A stretch of 64,000 nucleotides of DNA from Reticulitermes speratus (taxonomy: Eukaryota > Arthropoda > Insecta > Blattodea > Rhinotermitidae), in NCBI GenBank assembly GCA_021186555.1, contig JAJKFL010000003.1:47797630-47861629 (forward strand), in the 5' to 3' direction. Below, in pieces: positions 1-10,781 of this stretch; the first letter of the stretch is position 1; every line of letters starts with the position of its first letter. Under the pieces are notes generated by a model. That model did no database searches, was not told the origin of the DNA, and saw only the letters and a list, made by a program, of their open reading frames with translations. Both the position numbers and the translations under genes were made by a program.

Positions 1-1040
1 GGAAAGTAAACCTGGCACAAAACGAGAACTACCTTTATTTTCAGTCGTTAATTCCACATATTGTACCACTGAAACATATAACAAAAAATAAGTGAAAAAA
101 TTTTACCTCAAAAATATTACCGTTATTATTACTTCAACAGCTGATTTTTCATTGCGTCTTCTTACGTCATACTAGACAAGTTTAAATATTGAATACTTTT
201 CTACTGGCATTCATTACTCCTTTTAGTAGTGTTACATTTTGTTGCTAGACATGATAGGTGATAAGTGTTGATAATATTAAGTACCGTCCATGGCCTGCTT
301 AAAGCTGGTTCTCTAATGATAACACAAGCTACAGAGATAGCCCATATTAAACGACAAGCTTTCCTACTCAACTGTTCCTCATGGTTCAATTTATGTGACC
401 ACTGATGAAAGAATGTTATTGCAAAATCCACTTCAGACACCACAAAGAATCACATCAGTGCTGACAGTGCCATGTTTGTGAGTTCTGAGGTTTTTGCAGC
501 AGTGTAGCTGAGGATCCGGTTCTTCCGGGATATCATGCTTCATCACTGGGCAGTCAGATCTTGACGTTTCGAAGGAAAGCACTAACTGTATCTTCAAGGA
601 TCACTTCTTCATTCTTCTGCAACCTACTGACCCTTGAAGATGAAGACAGTTCGTTCCTTCAGAATGTCATGATCCAATTTCCCCGTGATGCAGCACCATA
701 TCGCCAATGACTGGAATCCTCAGTGCTATGTTTGATGTCTGTCAGCATCTACAAGTAATATAACAGAGTTATGAGCAGTAACTTGTACTCTGAACTTTCA
801 ACTGTGATTATAATTAGAACCAGGATGTAAATAGGGGAATAGATGATGATAACATTTCTCTGCCTGACTTTCAAATTACGCTTTATTTAACTTGATGCTT
901 TTTCTATGCAGTTTATTCATGATGAGGTTCAAAACTGATTTCATGTAGGTGTGTAAGATACGATCAGCTTTGAAGCTTATTAGTTTCAATAATAATGACT
1001 ACATGATGTTGGCTAGTTGATTTACATGATATTTCTGCAG
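1..1040. other. Left flank, no gene recognised
   Basis: AT-rich sequence with no supported gene. Around 505-560 there is a degraded copy (minus sense) of the dispersed segment that elsewhere combines a GAAACGTC-like core with a CCCAGAAG-like end. The short open frames here have no recognisable domain and no splice or codon support. Confidence 0.5.
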
Positions 1041-2104
1041 TGGTGGAAAGAGACTTCAGAGATCACCTCAATTACAGATCCAAAGCACTGTCGACAAAAT
1101 ATCTTCTGTACTCCGGCCTGCGGAAATGGAATTCCAGTTTCAGGTAAGTTTGATCTGTCCCCACAAAATAACACATGCCATTTATTTTGGTTTATTAAGA
1201 ATTTATTAAAAACTCTGAAAATGGTTTCTACATTTTGATTACTATTTTGAAACAGCATTATTTTACAGGTATCCTGTAAACCACCAAACCTTACAATTTC
1301 TTGCTTGCCAATCTGCATCAAGAAGAATTAAAACCAGTAGTTGTCACCTGAAATGACAATTACATTAGTATTAGGCAAGAAGAGAGTAGAACATTGGGCA
1401 GAGTAAAGTCTTGTTTACATTTCTTTTACAAATAATAACCTCAGAGTCTGACCTTTCAATACCTTTGTAACTTCAACACATGAAGAAATAATCCATGCAC
1501 AGTTTGTACACATTTATAATATCTCATCACATACAACTGCATGTATATTGCTAATAATAAGGCATTATTGTGTAATGCAAAGCAATTTACACTTGCGTTA
1601 CATCCACTGTCAAGTGATGTCCACCCACGTGCTTTTCTTGAACACTGGTCACCTGTTCCAAGATAACTAAGGAAATGCACAGAGATCACACATTTCTATA
1701 TCAGAATAATTTCCTCACTGAGAGGAGCCACCAACAATGAAACACTTCAACAAGGCTTCACAGTGTAACTGTAGAGGTATAAACTTTTTTTTTCGTTTTG
1801 CTAGTATTTCAATTGACAGAAATATACACATTTCAGAGTTGTGACAACAAAGAAATGTAGGCAATGATACCTGCACAAAACTGTATGATGTAATTACATG
1901 ATATTTTTAACACTCTCACAGAAAACACAGGAATACAAAAACTAGAAATGTAAGGAATATAAAAAACTCTGTCAGCTGATGTTAACTTTTGTGATCAGAT
2001 TCCACTTCTGTCCTAACAAGAAATGTGAACTAATGGGATGTACCATAAAGACTGACCAACTAAAATGCTATGCAGAGGTGTTTACAGCATGAGCTTAATG
2101 TATC

Positions 2105-2862
2105 TGTAGTGCCTACCCCAGAGTGTTGCTACCCTACAGCTCAATTCTCTGAAGCAGGTTCTATCGGTAGCGTCCGATAAGGCAATCGCTGGATTCCCTA
2201 TTTCTAATTTCGCTGCCACCAGTAGGCGAACAGTAGCCTACACTTTGTTCGATACGCCCCACAGGTAATTGTCAACGTATCAAAATAATACAGTAGGTTT
2301 AAAGTTTAAATAACGTAACCTGTATTATATACAAAATAAATAAATTTACAATAAAACTTAATTAACAACTTCACAGTTAAATTGCCACGTAAAGGTTAAA
2401 TTAACTGCTTGCCCTCTTAATGAATTTTTAACGCCGCGTTGCTAAACAAATTTAGAATTTCAAATACTGTCACCAAAGTATAAATACACCAAAAGTGCTC
2501 CGTTCCAGTAATCGTTTTCAAGGGAAATATAAAATTCAATACAGCTCACTTACCTTGCACGCACAGCCATAAACCAGTATTTATAATCATCGCCGAAGTA
2601 ACTTGCAGGAGCTTAATGTCGTCTTTACAAAATTTCTGAAACGTGAATGAGGACGTTTGCCTCGCGGAATCTCCTTATATAAACAATTAAGGAATTCCCG
2701 CCTCAGCATACTTCAAAGTGCGGTGAACCACCGTTCACTGCACTGCAGGTAATAACCTCTAGTGGCAATGTCAGCAACATTCAACCAAATGCCTAACTCA
2801 TTGTTTAAACCAAAAATCAAAATTCCAAAAGATAAATCTACCGCTATTATTCATTCATTACA
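2105..2862 (-). repeat. 3-prime LTR (758 bp)
   Basis: The copy matches the LTR at 10024-10781. It is preceded on the minus strand by a purine-rich tract at 2863-2877 and followed by the TATC duplication at 2101-2104. Confidence 0.95.
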
Positions 2863-2877
2863 TCTCTCCCTTTCTTC
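2863..2877 (-). other. Polypurine tract
   Basis: Fifteen consecutive purines on the minus strand (GAAGAAAGGGAGAGA) directly abut the TG of the 3-prime LTR. This is the expected plus-strand primer position for an LTR element. Confidence 0.85.
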
Positions 2878-3223
2878 AAATAAAGATTCGGGAGCGAATC
2901 TTTAAACAACGTATTAACCATCTTGTAATGAATGAATTAATGCATGTCTAAGTAAACAAAATTACAACAACAACAACAAAACCCAAAATAGAGTACAATA
3001 CTCAAGTAAATGTATAATGTCTTACAATTTCAACAGTGTAAATCCCGCGGGTTTATATTCGGTAAGGAACATAAACGCCATCTAACCCATTAGATCACTG
3101 CGTCCTAGTGATAAAATGGTGTGGCGGGAAATGTAGGTGTAGTGGGTAGAAAATATATATAAAACCGTAACAAAATTACAACCAGTACAACAAAATAAAA
3201 CAGTCATTAACATTCTATCGTCT

Positions 3224-5068
3224 TCACGAAGCAGTCCGGTACGTCGTGAAAGTAGTCGAGCTTCGTGCTGGTTCCTCGTGAGATAATTCGCGTGGAATTG
3301 ATGTGGAACCACGGTGTTTTGGATCTGGTGATTCTTTTAACGTTTGAGAAGGAGGTGCCTCTTTAGCTTTACAAAAAGTAATCACTCTGCAAAAATAGGA
3401 CCAAAGAAGGAAAATTAGCAACAGTGAAACAGTCAAGGTGCCAAATATTGCAATTAAAATGGTGTACCAAATGCTTCTTTGGTTTCGCTGTGCTAATGTA
3501 TGATGAAAGTGTAACATAGTGTTAACATCAGCAGTCACTCGTGGAGTAGTAAATTTTGACATTAAATCATCAATTTCAACAACTGCAGATGGAACTGTCT
3601 CCTGCAAAATGTTCAACTCGTGGTCCGTTAGAATACCGACTTTATCCGGTGTGTAGAAAGTTGGGTTTGGAAGTGCCATCTCGTTGCCTCCTGTCAGCTC
3701 TGGAGTCACAAGAAAGGTGTCGGTCACGATGTAGCACCGCATGGCGTTGGAAACGAATCCGCTCCCCGAGAGTTCTCTGGAGTGAGAGGTCCACGTTCGG
3801 TTCTCCAAACAACGAAAGGTGACTTGTTGTGGCTCAGGTATGTTGTAAATCCACAACGTATCGTGACGTGTCCATGCTGGTTCCTTGTGATGTTGAGACA
3901 TCTGTCTCTGGCACAACTTATGTGAGTCCAAGGTCTGGAAAAATAAACTTGACTCACACGTTACAACTTTCGTCGTATAAATTTCTTTGTCTGCCGGACA
4001 CATAGCAACACTGCCTCCAACGCAGCGATTGATTTCGGCTTCCGTGAACAAGGCGTAGCTGTGTTGAATTTCGTTAAATCCAAAATACATATAGTTCGGC
4101 TTATATTGAACAAAAGTGTTATTTAAAACGGGCATTGGGAAAGCAATTAATTTGTACAATACAAAATTACGATTGGCAGTCTTGAGTGGTACGTTTAAAA
4201 TTAACCTAATATTATGGGCATCACCCACAATGGCTACCTTAACCAGATCATAGTACAAGTACAAATTTTCAAACTTGCTTCCAGCAAACCATTCATAATT
4301 TTCAGGCAAGTAACGAGATGTGTTCACTAAAATGTTACGTAAGGTGTCTGGACTAACCAGATTAATTGGCAGCTTGCCTAAAAGCACACACTGTACGGCA
4401 TCTACGAGTTCATCCAAATTCTGACTCAAACGTAAAATAGCAAATTCCAGTTGTCTAATGACAACGTAAAAGTCACTCATACCATGCAAAGTTACATTAA
4501 GCCACATTATATCTCTAGTAATTTCCTTAAATCTGTCATGTGACTGTATTACCACACCTTTTACAATACTGGACAAATTCGTTAACACTTCCGAATTTGT
4601 GTTGGTAATAGTGTCTAGACGTTTCATGTAAGTCACATGGTTAGCAAGTGAGGAAACAATGTCTTGTTCACGTAACTGTAACTCGTTCAGCACTTCATGA
4701 AGGGAATGTAAATCTGATACAGTAGCAGTTCCAAACAAAGTCTTTAAAATTACACCTCCCAAGTTAACTAAACCTCTTCTGGGATCCAGTTTCGGTAGAA
4801 ACTGCTTCAAATAATTGAGCTTTGCTTCAAGTGTTGTCAGTAAAATATCCACTTGTCTAAGTTCGTTTACAAACGTAAATTCTACAGTTTGGTTATGTAC
4901 TAGAAATAAATCTTCCCTCAAAGTAGCAATAATTTCTTCATATGGCTTCCAATCCAAGCCTAAAACAATGCGCCAGATGTCATTTGTTAAAATTACATCT
5001 TTTGTTTTCAAAAATACCGTACTGTGGTTCAACGGTTGAACAATTACACCTGCTACCAGGTTCAGCAT
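3224..5068 (-). CDS. env: Env-like fusion glycoprotein of the LTR element
   Basis: This 614-residue open frame starts at the ATG 5068-5066. A dibasic cleavage-like site (residues 97-98) is followed by a glycine-rich, LFGT-containing segment (99-114). That arrangement is typical of insect errantivirus Env and the baculovirus F-protein family. Several N-x-S/T sites and many cysteines lie in the ectodomain. A membrane segment spans about 534-561 and a tail of about 50 residues follows. A 3-prime splice site (CTGTAAC on plus; exon side ends at 5073) lies five bases upstream of the ATG, consistent with a spliced env mRNA. The frame is intact. There is no strong N-terminal signal peptide in this ORF, so leader residues may come from an upstream exon. 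Confidence 0.88.
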   Translation of the reverse strand: MLNLVAGVIVQPLNHSTVFLKTKDVILTNDIWRIVLGLDWKPYEEIIATLREDLFLVHNQTVEFTFVNELRQVDILLTTLEAKLNYLKQFLPKLDPRRGLVNLGGVILKTLFGTATVSDLHSLHEVLNELQLREQDIVSSLANHVTYMKRLDTITNTNSEVLTNLSSIVKGVVIQSHDRFKEITRDIMWLNVTLHGMSDFYVVIRQLEFAILRLSQNLDELVDAVQCVLLGKLPINLVSPDTLRNILVNTSRYLPENYEWFAGSKFENLYLYYDLVKVAIVGDAHNIRLILNVPLKTANRNFVLYKLIAFPMPVLNNTFVQYKPNYMYFGFNEIQHSYALFTEAEINRCVGGSVAMCPADKEIYTTKVVTCESSLFFQTLDSHKLCQRQMSQHHKEPAWTRHDTLWIYNIPEPQQVTFRCLENRTWTSHSRELSGSGFVSNAMRCYIVTDTFLVTPELTGGNEMALPNPTFYTPDKVGILTDHELNILQETVPSAVVEIDDLMSKFTTPRVTADVNTMLHFHHTLAQRNQRSIWYTILIAIFGTLTVSLLLIFLLWSYFCRVITFCKAKEAPPSQTLKESPDPKHRGSTSIPRELSHEEPARSSTTFTTYRTAS

Positions 5069-5073
5069 GCAAC

Positions 5074-5080
5074 CTGTAAC
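5074..5080 (-). other. Probable env splice acceptor
   Basis: On the minus strand GTTACAG lies immediately before GTTGCATG, where the ATG is the env start. A subgenomic env mRNA joined from a leader donor is the usual arrangement in errantiviruses. The donor was not located. Confidence 0.55.
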
Positions 5081-5434
5081 ACAACAAGGATGTAATGTTC
5101 AAAATAGTCTACTTTAATTTTAAGTTTATCAAGTACACAATCATAAGTTATAAGCTAATCATTACGGAGTAAGTATCCTCTGCCCACTGCAAGTACGCAC
5201 TTCATTCGTCAGCTGTCTTTGTCTTATGACGTCAGAGTGGTACCGATCATGTCGCAATGAAGGTCGGTTGTACTGTCAGCTGTTTACCACCATGCTGTGT
5301 CGTCTCTTAGTAACGTTCGACATCAGTTCGTTTTAACCACAGACAAATAGCAATTCATTCTTAAAAAAAATTGTTCTTCGACTCCAGTCTCGTGTAGTAT
5401 AGTCACGTACCGTAGTCGCATAGCTAGTCACGCT

Positions 5435-7393
5435 TTATGGCTGTCCGTCCTGCATCTGAATTCTCGTACGAAATCTAGTGATCGGCGGCTCTGGCCGTAT
5501 AGTCCTTAGTTCGCGACTTGACAGGGGTGTGTTCGGTGGCACATAGGTAGGGTCTCTTGCTTCAGAACTAGGGGTATCCAAACTTTCATGTCCCGCCTCA
5601 GGGGTATCCAACACTGGGTCAAGTGCTGTTCTTGGTTCAGTTCCTCGCTCTGTCGGTTGCGATCGCAATATTAGCGCTGAACCAATTGTTACTTCTTCCT
5701 CTTCTACCCTTTTCTTTGCCCCGAATTTCTCTTTCTTTAGAGTCTTTCGACCTGCCTTAGGTTCCCAAGTTTCTTCACTATAAGCTCTCTTTAGCCTATT
5801 GATGTGGACAACAAACTTTTTCCCGCGCAAACTAATTATTTCATAATTCAACTCTGACAGCTTAGCTGTTACCTTGAATGGACCTGTCCAGGGTTTATGA
5901 CACTTGCGGCATAAACCTGGTTTCTTAGCCGGATTGTACAAGTAAACCAAATCTCCTATTTCAAAACTTCTCAGTTTAGCCTTCCTCCTCTGACATGGGT
6001 CACATTTCCTAATATATTCCTCTATAGATTTCCTCATGCCTGGCCACCAGTAACTCAGCGATATCAGGTCGTATGTCCTTTTCATACCCGGATGAGCTAC
6101 ATAAACCGGATCGTGATTCATTTTGATAATATCTTGTACTAAAACCCTTGGTACAACTAGCTGATATCTGTTTGTGGATTGGCGTCTGTACATCACGCCG
6201 TCCTCATCTAAAAGGAATTCACTTCTGCTGGAATATTTTCCAGGCTTCTGACTCTTGCAAAAAGAGTCCTTCCTTTGTTCCAATAGGATTCTTTCCTTAC
6301 TGAGTATCCCATCATCTAGAACTGTTGCAACATGTCTGCTCAGGGCATCAACGTGACCTATTTTAGAGCCAGCCTTGTGTTCAACCACAAAATCAAATTC
6401 GGACAGTCGTAGACTCCATCTCATCAAACGACTATTATTGTCCGCAAAATTACGCAAGTAGGATAGTGCTGCGTGGTCAGTTCTGACAAGGAACTTTTTC
6501 CCATAGAGGTAACAACGAAAATATTTCGTTGCCCATACCAAAGCGAGCATTTCCGCTTCTGAGGCTGAATATGCTTGCTCTGCCTTATTCATCTGTCTAC
6601 TGGCGTAAGCTAAAGGTCGTTCTACTCCACCCTGCACCTGAGACAAGATGGCGGCGACCGCTACTTTAGAGGCGTCTGTCGTGAGAATGAATGGCACCTC
6701 GAAATTGGGGTATGCCATCACGGGGGTTGTACATAACCTTGCCTTCATTTCCTCGAACGCCTTTTGTTGACTTGGACCCCATAAAAACTGTCGGTCCTTC
6801 CTAGTCAACTCCGTAAGGGGTTTTGCTACTTCAGCAAAACCTGGCACTAGTTTCCTGTAGAACGAAGCTAGGCCCAAAAATGCTCGAATATCCTTAACAC
6901 TTTTCGGGACTGGATAATTTTCCACTGCCTTGACTTTCTCAGGGGAAGCCGAAACCCCTGCTTCTGTAAGCACAAATCCAAGGTATTGAACCTGGGGTTG
7001 CGCAAACACGCACTTTCCGGGCTGTAGTTGCAGGTTTGCCTTGTCAAACCTCTGCAGTACATTTTCCAGTCGCTGGGCATGTTCCTGTGCCGACTTGGAA
7101 AAGATGATAACATCATCTATGAAGACCCAGCATTCAGTGCCTACTAGGTTCTTCAAAACCACGTCCATGAGCCGTTGAAAGCTCGATGGGCTATTAGACA
7201 AACCGTAGGGCAAGCGGTTGAACTCAAATTTTCCAAACGGAACTGAAAAGCTCGTTTTCTCTTTATCTTCTTCGCGGATACTTATTTGCCAGAACCCGCT
7301 ATAACAGTCAAGGACTGTAAAATATTTAGCACCATAAAGAGTGGAGGTTGTCTCTTCGAACACTGGCAAAGGATAGGTGTCAAATTTCGTCAC
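5435..7393 (-). CDS. pol: Pol, downstream part: reverse transcriptase, RNase H, integrase remnant
   Basis: These coordinates start at the first Met; the frame is open a little further upstream, to the break at 7484-7487. Counting from that Met, reverse transcriptase carries LDCYSGFWQISI (28-39) and the catalytic FIDD (91-94). RNase H acidic residues lie near 240 (TTDAS), 279 (SEAE), 306 (RTDHA) and 349 (HVDALSRH). The integrase HHCC zinc module spans about 427-467. The protein then passes directly, near residue 472, into the C-terminal GDLVYLYNPA segment. The DDE catalytic core, normally about 150-200 residues, is absent and the frame is kept across the junction near nt 5975-5990. Pol copies element RNA to DNA; without the core this copy cannot integrate unaided. 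Confidence 0.93.
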   Translation of the reverse strand: MTKFDTYPLPVFEETTSTLYGAKYFTVLDCYSGFWQISIREEDKEKTSFSVPFGKFEFNRLPYGLSNSPSSFQRLMDVVLKNLVGTECWVFIDDVIIFSKSAQEHAQRLENVLQRFDKANLQLQPGKCVFAQPQVQYLGFVLTEAGVSASPEKVKAVENYPVPKSVKDIRAFLGLASFYRKLVPGFAEVAKPLTELTRKDRQFLWGPSQQKAFEEMKARLCTTPVMAYPNFEVPFILTTDASKVAVAAILSQVQGGVERPLAYASRQMNKAEQAYSASEAEMLALVWATKYFRCYLYGKKFLVRTDHAALSYLRNFADNNSRLMRWSLRLSEFDFVVEHKAGSKIGHVDALSRHVATVLDDGILSKERILLEQRKDSFCKSQKPGKYSSRSEFLLDEDGVMYRRQSTNRYQLVVPRVLVQDIIKMNHDPVYVAHPGMKRTYDLISLSYWWPGMRKSIEEYIRKCDPCQRRKAKLRSFEIGDLVYLYNPAKKPGLCRKCHKPWTGPFKVTAKLSELNYEIISLRGKKFVVHINRLKRAYSEETWEPKAGRKTLKKEKFGAKKRVEEEEVTIGSALILRSQPTERGTEPRTALDPVLDTPEAGHESLDTPSSEARDPTYVPPNTPLSSRELRTIRPEPPITRFRTRIQMQDGQP

Positions 7394-8756
7394 TGCGTTA
7401 AGGGCTCTAAAATCAACACAAAAGCGAAATTTAGGGGACCCATCTGTACTCTTCTTAGGGACGAGGATGGCCGGAGCAGACCAGGGGAATTGCTTTCTCT
7501 TATCACCCCCTTTTCCCGCATTTTTTCTATTTGGGACTTCATTTCTCCTCTCAGGGAGTACGGAACCCTATATTGTGGTCTTTTTATGGGTCGTGCGTCA
7601 CCCGTCAGTATTTGGTGTTCCACTAAGTCAGTACCCTTAAAGTCATTCGTGTCTTCGTCATGAAACACATGAGCATACCGCAGTAGCACAGGCTCTATTA
7701 TCTCTCTTTCCGCTTGTGTTAGGTGGTCTAATTTTCCTTTCATTAGCTTATCATACAGGGCCTTATTCCTACTTGAGTTTCCCTGTCGGTACGGTTCTGC
7801 TTCGCTTCCCTTATTAATCCTGTCCACCTCATACTCGGACATTTCTTCAGCCACACCCAGAACAGTTGCCTTAGGAATGGTCAGTTCTTCATTACTGAAA
7901 TTCGCAACCATCACGTAAGCACAGCTGTTCGTCGCTCTTTCCGTTCGGTGAGCGTCATGTGACGTCGCTGCGGAAGGTGTAGTTGACTTCGTCTGGACTC
8001 GTGCAAGTCCACGGGCAGAGTGTATCCCTTGTAGTGGGATCTGAGCCGGCTCCACACAAATTAGTGGAGGGAGATTCTGCTCCTTCCCAGACTCCAACCT
8101 TCCTAATACAATTTGCCTGCACCTAGGCGCTATCTTAACATTTTCAGTAGCCCTAACAAGCCAAGACATACTCTCGTCTGTCTTATTCTCCGGGTGGGGT
8201 TTAGCTAGGAGCTGTTCGTCCATGCGCTTAGCCTCCCGTTCCCTGAATCTAGGGCTGCGACCGCCTTGGCCTCCGGAGAAAATAGTGAGTGCTTTGTGCC
8301 TTGTGGGTGGAACACTGTACACTTGGGGCACTTTGAGTTGGGTTGGTAACACCATCTTGCTGCCCTCAAAATCAATTACAGCGCCTAAACTGGCCATGAA
8401 ATCAGTGCCTACCAGACCGGCTGCTTCTGTAGGGAGCGTACAAATTAAGAATGTGTGTTTGAACTTACACCCATTTATCACAAAGGAAACTGACTGTTGT
8501 CCCCTGATGTCGAGGACGTCTCCAGTCACTCCATACGGTTCCATCGTGGTGACCTTTATGTCGCCTCTCGATACGCCGGGCTGCAGTATCGATATGTTGG
8601 AGCCAGTGTCCAAAATTAACCTTCTCGACATTCCCTCTATCTGCACTAAGATAGTGGGAGTGCCGTGCTCCAACAAGATATCAACCGTGGATTTAGTGAC
8701 AGCATTGTCAGGGGCATTGAGGTGGAAAGAGCTGTCGTCGTTCGCACCTCTTTCTA
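7390..8756 (-). CDS. pol: Pol, upstream part: protease and start of reverse transcriptase (frame-broken)
   Basis: This frame is entered by -1 frameshifting at 8757-8763. It encodes an aspartic protease with LILDTGS around 8640-8615, a linker, and the N-terminal reverse-transcriptase region ending near the motif GVIRESNSP. From the four-base run at 7484-7487 (G on plus, C on minus) the frame departs from the conserved RT sequence and soon stops. The RT sequence continues in an adjacent reading frame, so one base appears to be missing here. This is either a real inactivating deletion or a homopolymer sequencing error. Confidence 0.88.
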
Positions 8757-9809
8757 GTTTCCCTGACTCTTTGTTTCCTTTTTCTCTCCCTTTTTCCTTT
8801 CATCTGGGGGCTTATCATTCGGGGAACGTGAACGTCTCGAACGCCCACTTGAGTTCCTCCTCCCCGATGAAGTAGTGGAGTTGACCTCCCTTTTTAGCCT
8901 TGTAGGACACTCACTAGCAAAGTGGCCTATCCCTTCGCACTCGTAACATCGCAAATTAGCTTTAGTTTGCGCACTCCTAGTACTCGAGTTCGTTGGCTTG
9001 CCTGAGCTGCTTGGTGCGCTATAACGCTGAGTAGGCGTGTGATTGACCGCGCGCCTCGCGTCAGCAGAACGACGTGGCTTGCGTTCGTGGTGGCTTGTGC
9101 GACTGGGTGAACGTGATTGCAGCTTGACCGAACTATCGAATCTAGTGTAAAAACTTTCATTAAATTTTTCCTGTTTTTCGGCTTCCTGCACAGTGATTGC
9201 AATTTGAAGCGCTTGTTCCATCGTTTGAGGGTTAGCATACCTGACCTGCCTACCGGGTACTCCGGTTAACCCTGCTACAAAACTAGCCAAGAGAAATCTT
9301 TCGGCATTTTCGTAGTGGATGCGCTGAGACAAAGGGTCATCCACCTTGCAGACTATTTTCTGCGACAATGCCCTGCATCTGTCTGCAAATTGCTGTGGAG
9401 TTTCACTCCTCTCCTGCCTGGCTGTTTGTAACTTCATAAAATGGTACTGGTCAGTATGACTATCTCGAAATCTGTGCTTAAAAACACTTTTAAATTTCGA
9501 CCATGTTACGTCTGCCGTATGTAACTCCAAGCATCCGTTATAAAACTGTCGTGCTGTGTCAGTCAACTTAAGTACAGCAACTTGGACCTTATCGGCGTCT
9601 TCCCAATTCCCTACTCTTGACGAACCCTCAATACTGTTCAGAAATTCGTCTAGTGGAATGGACGTTTCGGTGCCTGACCATTTTGGCACTAATGAAACTA
9701 AAGACAAATCTTTATGGAAGATAGGCGCTCCTCTATTCATAGATTCCCTCAATCTCTGTAATTCGGCCTTGGTTTCTGCAAGTTCATTGTTCAAGCGTGC
9801 TTCCGCCAT
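8754..9809 (-). CDS. gag: Gag polyprotein of the LTR element
   Basis: This 351-residue protein starts at the ATG 9809-9807. It has a helical N-terminus, a retrotransposon-gag capsid-like region at about residues 36-215, an arginine/serine-rich region, and one CCHC zinc knuckle at residues 288-301 (CYECEGIGHFASEC, spacing CX2CX4HX4C). Gag packages the element RNA and forms the particle. The frame is uninterrupted. It ends in TAG at 8756-8754, directly preceded by the slippery heptamer GGGAAAC, so pol is expected to be made as a Gag-Pol fusion. Confidence 0.93.
   Translation of the reverse strand: MAEARLNNELAETKAELQRLRESMNRGAPIFHKDLSLVSLVPKWSGTETSIPLDEFLNSIEGSSRVGNWEDADKVQVAVLKLTDTARQFYNGCLELHTADVTWSKFKSVFKHRFRDSHTDQYHFMKLQTARQERSETPQQFADRCRALSQKIVCKVDDPLSQRIHYENAERFLLASFVAGLTGVPGRQVRYANPQTMEQALQIAITVQEAEKQEKFNESFYTRFDSSVKLQSRSPSRTSHHERKPRRSADARRAVNHTPTQRYSAPSSSGKPTNSSTRSAQTKANLRCYECEGIGHFASECPTRLKREVNSTTSSGRRNSSGRSRRSRSPNDKPPDERKKGEKKETKSQGN
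8757..8763 (-). promoter_or_regulatory. -1 ribosomal frameshift site GGGAAAC
   Basis: On the minus strand the last gag codons read CAG GGA AAC TAG. The bases G GGA AAC form a canonical X XXY YYZ heptamer in the gag frame. Slipping back one base continues into the pol frame, which is open from the heptamer to the protease. The geometry is directly visible; no downstream pseudoknot was tested. Confidence 0.8.
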
Positions 9810-9999
9810 GTTGCAATGCTAACGTATCACCACAGATTACAAAAATACAAACACAAATTATCACACCACACAAATAAAATAAAAATACAATTTCTTGGTT
9901 TATGCTGGCGTATTGTAATAGTTGAATTTCGGATTTTGAAACTCAAGCTCCCTGCTTTACTTCTAAAGTTAAATACGGAATCCAGTGCGGTTTAAAAGT

Positions 10000-10014
10000 A
10001 TCCCACCGCTGCAA
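10000..10014 (-). other. Putative primer-binding site (tRNA-Leu type)
   Basis: About nine bases inside the 5-prime LTR the plus strand reads ATCCCACCGCTGCAA. This resembles the 3-prime end of animal tRNA-Leu (ATCCCACCGCTGCCA) with one mismatch, in the CCA. The offset from the LTR edge and that mismatch keep confidence moderate. Confidence 0.5.
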
Positions 10015-10023
10015 AACCAATTT

Positions 10024-10781
10024 TGTAGTGCCTACCCCAGAGTGTTGCTACCCTACAGCTCAATTCTCTGAAGCAGGTTCTATCGGTAGCGTCCGATAAG
10101 GCAATCGCTGGATTCCCTATTTCTAATTTCGCTGCCACCAGTAGGCGAACAGTAGCCTACACTTTGTTCGATACGCCCCACAGGTAATTGTCAACGTATC
10201 AAAATAATACAGTAGGTTTAAAGTTTAAATAACGTAACCTGTATTATATACAAAATAAATAAATTTACAATAAAACTTAATTAACAACTTCACAGTTAAA
10301 TTGCCACGTAAAGGTTAAATTAACTGCTTGCCCTCTTAATGAATTTTTAACGCCGCGTTGCTAAACAAATTTAGAATTTCAAATACTGTCACCAAAGTAT
10401 AAATACACCAAAAGTGCTCCGTTCCAGTAATCGTTTTCAAGGGAAATATAAAATTCAATACAGCTCACTTACCTTGCACGCACAGCCATAAACCAGTATT
10501 TATAATCATCGCCGAAGTAACTTGCAGGAGCTTAATGTCGTCTTTACAAAATTTCTGAAACGTGAATGAGGACGTTTGCCTCGCGGAATCTCCTTATATA
10601 AACAATTAAGGAATTCCCGCCTCAGCATACTTCAAAGTGCGGTGAACCACCGTTCACTGCACTGCAGGTAATAACCTCTAGTGGCAATGTCAGCAACATT
10701 CAACCAAATGCCTAACTCATTGTTTAAACCAAAAATCAAAATTCCAAAAGATAAATCTACCGCTATTATTCATTCATTACA
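10024..10781 (-). repeat. 5-prime LTR (758 bp)
   Basis: The LTR begins TGTAATG and ends CTACA on the minus strand (TG...CA ends) and matches 2105-2862 along its whole length by eye. A TATA-like box (TATATAA on the minus strand) at about 10594-10600 could serve as the promoter. The TATC target duplication follows at 10782-10785. Confidence 0.95.

Larger units (their letters stand above)
2105..10781 (-). mobile_element. Errantivirus-like LTR retrotransposon with env, integrase-deleted
   Basis: This 8677-bp Ty3/Gypsy-class element lies on the minus strand. Its two 758-bp LTRs show no difference by eye, and it is flanked by a 4-bp duplication TATC (2101-2104 and 10782-10785). The uninterrupted paralogue near 20741-20750 shows the empty site. 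In transcription order it has a 5-prime LTR, a putative primer-binding site, gag, a -1 slippery site, pol, env, a polypurine tract and a 3-prime LTR. LTR identity means recent insertion. Pol has a one-base frame break in reverse transcriptase and lacks the integrase catalytic core, so this copy cannot be autonomous. Gag and env are open throughout. It lies in the same orientation as the neighbouring mitoregulin-like pseudogene, within what would be the intron after its conserved 5-prime splice site. Confidence 0.96.

Noticed and set aside
8222-8875. A 217-codon plus-strand ORF over pol and gag
   Set aside because: It is an antisense shadow of the retroelement frames.
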